DNA from: Metallyticus violacea
Lineage: Eukaryota; Arthropoda; Insecta; Mantodea; Metallyticidae
Assembly: GCA_030762175.1 (NCBI GenBank)
Contig: JAUJEO010000019.1
Span: 2,300,001-2,364,000 of the forward strand
Length of the DNA: 64,000 bases
Direction: 5' to 3'
Both the position numbers and the translations under genes were made by a program. This document shows, one piece after another, positions 1-7,140 of the stretch; positions within the stretch are counted from its first letter, which is position 1, and each line of letters starts with the position of its first letter. The notes under the pieces are model-generated. The model ran no database searches, was not told the origin of the DNA, and saw only the letters and a program-made list of their open reading frames with translations.

Positions 1-146
1 GGAAAAAAAGTGATTCTAACGAAGTTTCCAAACTTCGAAAAAAAATTTTTTTCTTTTCGAGATTCTTTGCGCATAATATGCTTGTCTAAGGCTATCAAAC
101 TAGTATAATGAAAGAGAACAAGTTATCTCAAATAAGAACGGAAAAA

Positions 147-163
147 AAGTGATTCTAACGAAG
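147..163 (-). other. Partial CENP-B-box-like motif (weak)
   Basis: Read on the minus strand this is CTTCGTTAGAATCACTT. Against the known mammalian CENP-B box YTTCGTTGGAARCGGGA it agrees at 11 of 17 positions, nearly all in the first 13. Of the nine essential core positions (TTCG, A, CGGG) it keeps TTCG, A and C and lacks GGG. Without GGG, binding by a canonical CENP-B is not expected. In CTAAGG monomers the TTCG core becomes TTCC and in the GAGG class it becomes CTCG. The resemblance may be chance, since dyad 1 alone supplies TTCG. Confidence 0.2.
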
Positions 164-176
164 TTTCCAAACTTCG
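159..176. repeat. Dyad 1: 8-bp arms around CC
   Basis: CGAAGTTT and AAACTTCG are exact reverse complements separated only by CC. The dyad is present in most monomers. It is altered in named subclasses: the left CG becomes GG in CTAAGG monomers, both arms are hit in the GAGGTTTCCAATCTTC class, and the left arm is lost in the CTATTTCC class. Such a dyad could bind a dimeric protein or extrude as a small cruciform; neither is shown by sequence alone. Confidence 0.9.
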
Positions 177-199
177 AAAAAAAATTTTTTTCTTTTCGA
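174..199. repeat. Dyad 2: TCGA-bounded A8T7 tract
   Basis: The 26-bp segment starts TCGAAAA and ends TTTTCGA, with A8T7 and one C between. It is palindromic apart from that C. The A/T tract of 177-191 is 15 bp long in this and most other monomers, although the A:T split varies. Rigid poly(dA:dT) repeated every 139 bp is expected from established DNA mechanics to bend or stiffen the fibre and to influence nucleosome placement. That role is inferred here. Confidence 0.88.
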
Positions 200-209
200 G
201 ATTCTTTGC

Positions 210-220
210 GCATAATATGC
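210..220. repeat. Dyad 3: GCATA-A-TATGC
   Basis: GCATA and TATGC are perfect 5-bp arms around a single A. In the 12 marker monomers with CATACCTATGC, the arms stay intact and the centre becomes CC. The GCAAAATATGC class loses part of the left arm, and the TTTGCAATATGC class loses 4 bp here. Confidence 0.85.
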
Positions 221-230
221 TTGTCTGAGG

Positions 231-258
231 CTATCAAACTAGTATAATGAAAGAGAAC
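231..258. repeat. Best-conserved segment of the monomer
   Basis: The stretch from CTATCAAACTAGT through TATAATGAAAGAGAA is nearly invariant across the array. The recurrent changes are few: ACAAGTATA, ACTAGAATA, AAATAGTATA, ATTAGTATA, CTAATATA, and rare TAATTAAAG. This contrasts with the frequent changes in and around the A/T tract. Unequal conservation along a satellite monomer can mark a protein-contact or nucleosome-linker region, but homogenisation alone can also produce it. Confidence 0.6.
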
Positions 259-559
259 CAGTAATCTTAAATAAGAACGGAAAAAAAGTGATTCTAACGA
301 AGTTTCCAAACTTCGAAAAAAAATTTTTTTCTTTTCGAGATTCTTTGCGCATAATATGCTTGTCTAAGGCTATCAAACTAGTATAATGAAAGAGAACAAG
401 TTATCTCAAATAAGAATGTAAAAAAAGTGATTCTAAGGAAGTTTCCAAACTTCGAAAAAAAATTTTTTTCTTTTCGAGATTCTTTGCGCATAATATGCTT
501 GTCTGAGGCTATCAAACTAGTATAATGAAAGAGAACCAGTTATCTCAAATAAGAACGGA

Positions 560-660
560 AAAAAAGTGATTCTAACGAGGTTTCCAATCTTCGAAAAAAA
601 ATTTTTTTCTTTTCTAGATTCTTTGCGTATAATATGCTTTTCTGAGACTATCAAACTAGT
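560..660. repeat. GAGGTTTCCAATCTTC monomer class
   Basis: Dyad 1 carries two changes, A to G in the left arm and A to T in the right arm, that do not restore pairing. They are linked to TTTTCTAGATT and usually to GCTTTTCTGAGAC. A subset also has GCGTATAATATGC (for example near 625, 5,473, 8,244, 16,963, 44,252, 46,615, 50,781 and 56,493). The class spans both halves of the window and is therefore older than the domain-specific classes. Confidence 0.85.
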
Positions 661-1669
661 ATAATGAAAGAGAACCAGTTATCTCAAATAAGAACGGAAA
701 AAAAGTGATTCTAACGAAGTTTCCAAACTTCGAAAAAAATTTTTTTTCTTTTCGAGATTCTTTGCGCATAATATGCTTGTCTAAGGCTATCAAACTAGTA
801 TAATGAAAGAGAACAAGTTATCTCAAATAAGAACGGAAAAAAAGTGATTCTTACGAAGTTTCCAAACTTCGAAAAAAAATTTTTTTCTTTTCGAGATTCT
901 TTGCGCGTAATATGCTTGTCTGAGGCTATCAAACTAGTATAATGAAAGAGAACCAGTAATCTTAAATAAGAACGGAAAAAAAGTGTTTCTAACGAAGTTT
1001 CCAAACTTCGAAAAAAATTTTTTTTCTTTTCGAGATTCTTTGCGCATAATATGCTTGTCTAAGGCTATCAAACTAGTATAATGAAAGAGAACAAGTTATC
1101 TCAAATAAGAACGGAAAAAAAGTGATTCTAAGGAAGTTTCCAAACTTCGAAAAAAAATTTTTTTCTTTTCGAGATTCTTTGCGCATAATATGCTTGTCTG
1201 AGGCTATCAAACTAGTATAATGAAAGAGAACCAGTTATCTCAAATAAGAACGGAAAAAAAGTGATTCTAACGAGGTTTCCAATCTTCGAAAAAAATTTTT
1301 TTCTTTTCTAGATTCTTTGTGCATAATATGCTTTTCTGAGACTATCAAACTAGTATAATGAAAGAGAACCAGTTATCTCAAATAAGAACGGAAAAAAAGT
1401 GATTCTAACGAAGTTTCCAAACTTCGAAAAAAATTTTTTTTCTTTTCGAGATTCTTTGCGCATAATATGCTTGTCTAAGGCTATCAAACTAGTATAATGA
1501 AAGAGAACAAGTTATCTCAAATAAGAACGGAAAAAAAGTGATTCTAACGAAGTTTCCAAACTTCGAAATAAAATTTTTTTCTTTTCGAGATTTTTTGCGC
1601 ATAATATGCTTGTCTAAGGCTATCAAACTAGAATAATGAAAGAGAACAAGTTATCTCAAATAAGAATGG

Positions 1670-1740
1670 AAAAAAAGTGATTCTATTTCCAAACTTCGAA
1701 AAAAAATTTTTTTTTTTCCAGATTACTTGCGCATAATATG
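1670..1740. repeat. Short CTATTTCC monomer class (13 copies, left domain only)
   Basis: GATTCTAACGAAGTTTCC is shortened by 6 bp to GATTCTATTTCC, which removes the left arm of dyad 1. The T run is extended into the usual CTTTTCGA, giving TTTTCCAGATT, usually with TATTTGCGC. Copies lie near 1,680, 3,477, 6,527, 9,297, 11,230, 12,887, 14,827, 18,016, 19,948, 21,605, 23,545, 26,172 and 27,134, and none later. Confidence 0.88.
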
Positions 1741-1819
1741 CTTGTCTGAGGCTATCAAACTAGTATAATGAAAGAGAACCAGTTATCTCAAATAAGAACG
1801 GAAAAAAAGTGATTCTAAC

Positions 1820-1890
1820 GAAGTTTCCAAACTTCGAAATAAAATTTTAATCTTTTCGAGATTCTTTGCGCAAAATATGCTTGTCTGAGG
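1820..1890. repeat. AAATAAAATTTTAATC monomer class
   Basis: The A/T tract is rewritten as AAATAAAATTTTAAT, still 15 bp, and is linked to GCGCAAAATATGC, which breaks dyad 3. Copies occur in both halves (for example 1,836, 4,190, 15,679, 25,771, 37,830, 43,249, 45,611, 49,360, 52,692, 55,194, 59,372 and 60,622). Copies near 6,684, 9,455 and 18,173 have lost one A. Confidence 0.85.
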
Positions 1891-2269
1891 CTATCAAACT
1901 AGTATAATGAAAGAGAACCAGTAATCTTAAATAAGAACGGAAAAAAAGTGATTCTAACGAAGTTTCCTAACTTCGAAAAAAAAATTTTTTCTTTTCGAGA
2001 TTCTTTGCGCATAATATGCTTGTCTAAGGCTATCAAACTAGTATAATGAAAGAGAACAAGTTATCTCAAATAAGAACGGAAAAAAAGTGATTCTAACGAA
2101 GTTTCCAAACTTCGAAAAAAAATTTTTTTCTTTTCCAGATTCTTTACGCATAATATGCTTGTCTGAGGCTATCAAACTAGTATAATGAAAGAGAACCAGT
2201 AATCTTAAATAAGAACGGAAAAAAGTGATTATAACGAAGTTTCCAAACTTCGAAAAAAAATTTTTTTCT

Positions 2270-2320
2270 TTTCGAGATTCTTTGCAATATGCTTGTCTAA
2301 GGCTATCAAACAAGTATAAT
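2270..2320. repeat. TTTGCAATATGC class with 4-bp deletion (10 copies)
   Basis: TTTGCGCATAATATGC becomes TTTGCAATATGC, destroying dyad 3 and the HhaI site. It is usually paired with a GGAAAAAAGTGATTATAACG start and followed by CAAACAAGTATAATG. Copies are near 2,283, 9,899, 11,832, 18,617, 20,550, 24,008, 26,495, 27,457, 28,983 and 31,469. It is confined to the left half of the window. Confidence 0.88.
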
Positions 2321-2521
2321 GAAAGAGAACAAGTTATCTCAAATAAGAATGGAAAAAAAGTGATTCTAAGGAAGTTTCCAAACTTCGAAAAAAAATTTTT
2401 TTCTTCTCGAGATTCTTTGCGCATAATATGCTTGTCTGAGGCTATCAAACTAGTATAATGAAAGAGAACCAGTAATCTTAAATAAGAACGGAAAAAAAGT
2501 GATTCTAACGAAGTTTCCAAA

Positions 2522-2545
2522 CTTCGAAAAAAAAGTTTTTTTCTT
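2522..2545. repeat. A8-G-T7 class (16-bp tract, 9 copies)
   Basis: A G is inserted between A8 and T7, making the normally 15-bp tract 16 bp. Copies are near 2,526, 10,145, 12,078, 18,863, 20,796, 24,252, 27,699, 29,228 and 31,713. It follows the TTTGCAATATGC monomer within two monomers, so the two travel as one module. Confidence 0.85.
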
Positions 2546-2880
2546 TTCGAGATTCTTTTGGCATAATATGCTTGTCTAAGGCTATCAAACTAGTATAATG
2601 AAAGAGAACAAGTTATCTCAAATAAGAATGGAAAAAAAGTGATTCTAAGGAAGTTTCCAAACTTCGAAAAAAAATTTTTTTCTTTTCGAGATTCTTTGCG
2701 CATAATATGCTTGTCTGAGGCTATCAAACTAGTATAATGAAAGAGAACCAGTTATCTCAAATAAGAACGGAAAAAAAGTGATTCTAACGAAGTTTCCAAA
2801 CTTCGAAAAAAAATTTTTTTCTTTTCGAGATTCTTTGCGCATAATATGCTTGTCTAAGGCTATCAAACTAGTATAATGAA

Positions 2881-4369
2881 AGAGAACAAGTTATCTCAAA
2901 TAAGAACGGAAAAAAAGTGATTCTAACGAAGTTTCCAAACTTCGAAAAAAAATTTTTTTCTTTTCGAGATTCTTTGCGCATAATATGCTTGTCTGAGGCT
3001 ATCAAACTAGTATAATGAAAGAGAACCAGTTATCTCAGATAAGAACGGAAAAAAAGTGATTCTAACGAAGTTTCCAAACTTCGAAAAAAAATTTTTTTCT
3101 TTTCGAGATTCTTTGCGCATAATATGCTTGTCTAAGGCTATCAAACAAGTATAATGAAAGAGAACAAGTTATCTCAAATAAGAATGGAAAAAAAGTGATT
3201 CTAACGAAGTTTCCAAACTTCGAAAAAAAAATTTTTTCTTTTCGAGATTCTTTGCGCATAATATGCTTGTCTGAGGCTATCAAACTAGTATAATGAAAGA
3301 GAACCAGTAATCTTAAATAAGAACGGAAAAAAAGTGATTCTAACGAAGTTTCCAAACTTCTTAAAAAAAATTTTTTTCTTTTCGAGATTCTTTGCGCATA
3401 ATATGCTTGTCTAAGGCTATCAAACTAGAATAATGAAAGAGAACAAGTTATCTCAAATAAGAATGGAAAAAAAGTGATTCTATTTCCAAACTTCGAAAAA
3501 AAATTTTTTTTTTCCAGTTTATTTGCGCATAATATGCTTGTCTGAGGCTATCAAACTAGTAAAATGAAAGAGAACAAGTTATCTCAAATAAGAATGGAAA
3601 AAAAGTGATTCTAACTAAGTTTCCAAACTTCGAAAAAAAATTTTTTTCTTTTCGAGATTCTTTGCGCATAATATGCTTGTCTGAGGCTATCAAACTAGTA
3701 TAATGAAAGAGAACAAGTTATCTCAAATAAGAATGGAAAAAAAGTGATTCTAAGGAAGTTTCCAAACTTCGAAAAAAAAATTTTTTCTTTTCGAGATTCT
3801 TTGCGCATAATATGCTTGTCTAAGGCTATCAAACAAGTATAATGAAAGAGAACAAGTTATCTCAAATAAGAATGGAAAAAAAGTGATTCTAAGGAAGTTT
3901 CCAAACTTCGAAAAAAAATTTTTTTCTTTTCGAGATTCTTTGCGCATAATATGCTTGTCTAAGGCTATCAAACTAGTATAATGAAAGAGAACAAGTTATC
4001 TTAAATAAGAACGGAAAAAAAGTGATTATAACGAAGTTTCCAAACTTCGAAAAAAAATTTTTTTCTTTTCGAGATTCTTTGCGCATAATATGCTTGTCTG
4101 AGGCTATCAAACTAGTATAATGAAAGAGAACCAGTTATCTCAAATAAGAACGGAAAAAAAGTGATTCTAACGAAGTTTCCAAACTTCGAAATAAAATTTT
4201 AATCTTTTCGAGATTCTTTGCGCAAAATATGCTTGTCTGAGGCTATCAAACTAGTATAATGAAAGAGAACCAGTAATCTTAAATAAGAACGGAAAAAAAG
4301 TGATTCTAACGAAGTTTCCAAACTTCGAAAAAAAAATTTTTTCTTTTCGAGATTCTTTGCGCATAATAT
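2881..4369. repeat. Monomer block matching 14,800-15,858
   Basis: About 11 monomers, including one CTTCTTAAAA monomer (near 3,357), one short CTATTTCC monomer (near 3,477) and one CTAACTAAG monomer (near 3,613). From 3,477 the order matches 14,827 onward at offset 11,350. The offset becomes 11,489 near 4,000-4,100, because the later copy has gained exactly one 139-bp monomer around 15,350-15,600. Confidence 0.75.
3351..3380. repeat. CTTCTTAAAA monomer class
   Basis: CTTCGAAAA is changed to CTTCTTAAAA, removing the BstBI site, one CpG and one end of dyad 2. It occurs near 3,357, 12,768, 14,291, 14,708, 21,486, 23,008, 23,426, 25,497, 26,052, 27,014, 28,533, 32,267, 33,793, 36,295, 39,493, 41,996 and 54,494. 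The next monomer usually has ACTAGAATAATG. Confidence 0.85.
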
Positions 4370-4389
4370 GCTCGTCTGAGGCTATCAAA

Positions 4390-5520
4390 CTAGTATAATG
4401 AAAGAGAACCAGTTATCTCAGATAAGAATGGAAAAAAAGTGATTCTAACGAAGTTTCCAAACTTCGAAAAAAAATTTTTTTCTTTTCGAGATTCTTTGCG
4501 CATACCTATGCTTTTCTGAGGCTATCAAACTAGTATAATGAAAGAGAACCAGTTATCTCAAATAAGAACGGAAAAAAAGTGATTCCAACGAAGTTTCCAA
4601 ACTTCGAAAAAAAAATTTTTTCTTTTAGAGATTCTTTGCGCATAATATGCTTTTCTGAGGCTATCAAAATAGTATAATGAAAGAGAACCAGTTATCTCAA
4701 ATAAGAACGGAAAAAAAGTGATTCTAACGAAGTTTCTAAACTTCGAAATAAAATTTTTTTCTTTTCGAAATTCTTTGCGCATAATATGCTTGTCTGAGGC
4801 TATCAAACTAGTATAATGAAAGAGAACGAGTAATCTTAAATAAGAACGGAAAAAAAGTGATTCTTACGAAGTTTCCAAACTTCGAAAAAAAATTTTTTTC
4901 TTTTCGAGATTCTTTGCGCATAATATGCTTGTCTAAGGCTATCAAACTAGTATAATGAAAGAGAACAAGTTATCTCAAATAAGAACGGAAAAAAAGTGAT
5001 TCTAACGAAGTTTCCAAACTTCGAAAAAAAATTTTTTTCTTTTCGAGATTCTTTGCGCATAATATGCTTGTCTGAGGCTATCAAACTAGTATAATGAAAG
5101 AGAACCAGTAATCTTAAATAAGAACGGAAAAAAAGTGATTCTAACGAAGTTTCCCAACTTCGAAAAAAAATTTTTTTCTTTTCGAGATTCTTTGCGCATA
5201 ATATGCTTGTCTAAGGCTATCAAACTAGTATAATGAAAGAGAACAAGTTATCTCAAATAAGAATGTAAAAAAAGTGATTCTAAGGAAGTTTCCAAACTTC
5301 GAAAAAAAATTTTTTTCTTTTCGAGATTCTTTGCGCATAATATGCTTGTCTGAGGCTATCAAACTAGTATAATGAAAGAGAACCAGTTATCTCAAATAAG
5401 AACGGAAAAAAAGTGATTCTAACGAGGTTTCCAATCTTCGAAAAAAAATTTTTTTCTTTTCTAGATTCTTTGCGTATAATATGCTTTTCTGAGACTATCA
5501 AACTAGTATAATGAAAGAGA
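4390..5520. repeat. Core marker order of an older higher-order unit
   Basis: A fixed run of tagged monomers: CTCAGATAAGAATGG; CATACCTATGC; TTTTAGAGATT with CAAAATAG; AAATAAAATTTTTTTC; GAACGAGTAATC; plain type A; in some copies another A/B pair; AAGAATGTAAAA; then GAGGTTTCCAATCTTC with GCGTATAATATGC. The order recurs from about 7,160, 15,880, 43,470, 45,835, 50,000, 55,420 and, without the GAACGAG and GCGTATAA tags, 62,230. Abbreviated relatives lie near 13,130, 21,850, 27,870 and 38,050. Confidence 0.75.
4418..4560. repeat. CATACCTATGC marker monomer (12 copies)
   Basis: GCATAATATGC is replaced by GCATACCTATGC, one base longer. It is at 4,501, 7,272, 13,216, 15,990, 21,934, 27,875, 38,139, 43,559, 45,921, 50,087, 55,505 and 62,320. 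In all but 27,875 it follows a CTCAGATAAG. In all 12 the next monomer carries TTTTAGAGATT. It is the best single landmark for following higher-order units across the whole window. Confidence 0.9.
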
Positions 5521-7140
5521 ACCAGTTATCTCAAATAAGAACGGAAAAAAAGTGATTCTAACGAAGTTTCCAAACTTCGAAAAAAATTTTTTTTCTTTTC
5601 GAGATTCTTTGCGCATAATATGCTTGTCTAAGGCTATCAAACTAGTATAATGAAAGAGAACAAGTTATCTCAAATAAGAACGGAAAAAAAGTGATTCTAA
5701 CGAAGTTTCCAAACTTCGAAAAAAAATTTTTTTCTTTTCGAGATTCTTTGCGCGTAATATGCTTGTCTGAGGCTATCAAACTAGTATAATGAAAGAGAAC
5801 CAGTAATCTTAAATAAGAACGGAAAAAAAGTGTTTCTAACGAAGTTTCCAAACTTCGAAAAAAAAATTTTTTCTTTTCGAGATTCTTTGCGCATAATATG
5901 CTTGTCTAAGGCTATCAAACTAGTATAATGAAAGAGAACAAGTTATCTCAAATAAGAACGGAAAAAAAGTGATTCTAAGGAAGTTTCCAAACTTCGAAAA
6001 AAAATTTTTTTCTTTTCGAGATTCTTTGCGCATAATATGCTTGTCTGAGGCTATCAAACTAGTATAATGAAAGAGAACCAGTTATCTCAAATAAGAACGG
6101 AAAAAAAGTGATTCTAACGAGGTTTCCAATCTTCGAAAAAAATTTTTTTCTTTTCTAGATTCTTTGCGCATAATATGCTTTTCTGAGACTATCAAACTAG
6201 TATAATGAAAGAGAACCAGTTATCTCAAATAAGAACGGAAAAAAAGTGATTCTAACGAAGTTTCCAAACTTCGAAAAAAATTTTTTTTCTTTTCGAGATT
6301 CTTTGCGCATAATATGCTTGTCTAAGGCTATCAAACTAGTATAATGAAAGAGAACAAGTTATCTCAAATAAGAACGGAAAAAAAGTGATTCTAACGAAGT
6401 TTCCAAACTTCGAAATAAAATTTTTTTCTTTTCGAGATTTTTTGCGCATAATATGCTTGTCTAAGGCTATCAAACTAGAATAATGAAAGAGAACAAGTTA
6501 TCTCAAATAAGAATGGAAAAAAAGTGATTCTATTTCCAAACTTCGAAAAAAAATTTTTTTTTTTCCAGATTATTTGCGCATAATATGCTTGTCTGAGGCT
6601 ATCAAACTAGTATAATGAAAGAGAACCAGTTATCTCAAATAAGAACGGAAAAAAAGTGATTCTAACGAAGTTTCCAAACTTCGAAATAAATTTTAATCTT
6701 TTCGAGATTCTTTGCGCAAAATATGCTTGTCTGAGGCTATCAAACTAGTATAATGAAAGAGAACCAGTAATCTTAAATAAGAACGGAAAAAAAGTGATTC
6801 TAACGAAGTTTCCTAACTTCGAAAAAAAAATTTTTTCTTTTCGAGATTCTTTGCGCATAATATGCTTGTCTAAGGCTATCAAACTAGTATAATGAAAGAG
6901 AACAAGTTATCTCAAATAAGAACGGAAAAAAAGTGATTCTAACGAAGTTTCCAAACTTCGAAAAAAAATTTTTTTCTTTTCCAGATTCTTTGCGCATAAT
7001 ATGCTTGTCTGAGGCTATCAAACTAGTATAATGAAAGAGAACCAGTAATCTTAAATAAGAACGGAAAAAAGTGATTATAACGAAGTTTCCAAACTTCGAA
7101 AAAAAATTTTTTTCTTTTCGAGATTCTTTGCGCATAATAT

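Larger units (their letters stand above)
140..278 (+). repeat. Reference monomer (139 bp) used here for sub-features
   Basis: This copy is close to the majority sequence. In order it holds GGAAAAAAAGTGATTCTAA, the first dyad (159-176), an A8T7 tract (177-191), CTTTTCGA (192-199), GATTCTTTGC, the third dyad (210-220), TTGTCTGAGGC, the conserved ACTAGTATAATG segment, and GAACCAGTAATCTTAAATAAGAAC. It has five CpG sites counting the one at the monomer junction, one BstBI site (TTCGAA, 173-178) and one SpeI site (ACTAGT, 238-243). Digestion with either enzyme should therefore give a ladder of about 139 bp. The main alternatives in other copies are TAAGGC for TGAGGC, GAACAAGTTATCTC for GAACCAGTAATCTTA, AATGG for AACGG, and CTAAGG for CTAACG. 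Confidence 0.95.
1..2880. repeat. Left block, diverged copy of 4,848-7,100 and 7,618-10,490
   Basis: About 21 monomers. Their order of variants matches 4,848 onward at an offset of 4,847 bp; for example the GCGTAATATG monomer near 906 matches the one near 5,753. It also matches 7,618 onward at an offset of 7,617, including the TTTGCAATATGC monomer near 2,283 and the TTCTTTTGGCATAA monomer near 2,553. The match to the 7.6-kb-distant copy ends near 2,880, where this block carries GAACAAGTTATCTC and the other GAACCAGTAATCTTA. The left end is cut by the window. Confidence 0.8.
4370..7140. repeat. 2,771-bp tandem unit, copy 1
   Basis: About 20 monomers starting at the distinctive GCTCGTCT. The next copy starts at the next GCTCGTCT, at 7,141, exactly 2,771 bp later. 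Markers inside agree at the same offset: CATACCTATGC at 4,501 and 7,272, and the GCGTAATATG monomer near 5,753 and 8,524. A private change, TTTCCCAACTT near 5,152, is absent from copy 2. The last monomer before 7,141 mixes features of two classes, as expected of an unequal-exchange junction. Confidence 0.85.

Noticed and set aside
159..199. Rho-independent terminator (hairpin followed by T run)
   Set aside because: Dyad 1 followed by A8T7 superficially fits, but it is present in every monomer, has an AT-rich stem, and there is no transcription unit to end.
222..248. TTGTCT and TATAAT spaced 15-16 bp, resembling a bacterial sigma-70 promoter
   Set aside because: It recurs once per monomer in a eukaryotic-type satellite and is expected by chance in AT-rich DNA. 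It might act spuriously in a bacterial clone but is not annotated as a promoter.
2225..2458. Plus-strand open frame of 77 codons, repeated about nine times
   Set aside because: It exists only where the 4-bp TTTGCAATATGC deletion shifts the frame. Its copies follow that monomer class exactly. No gene-like features.
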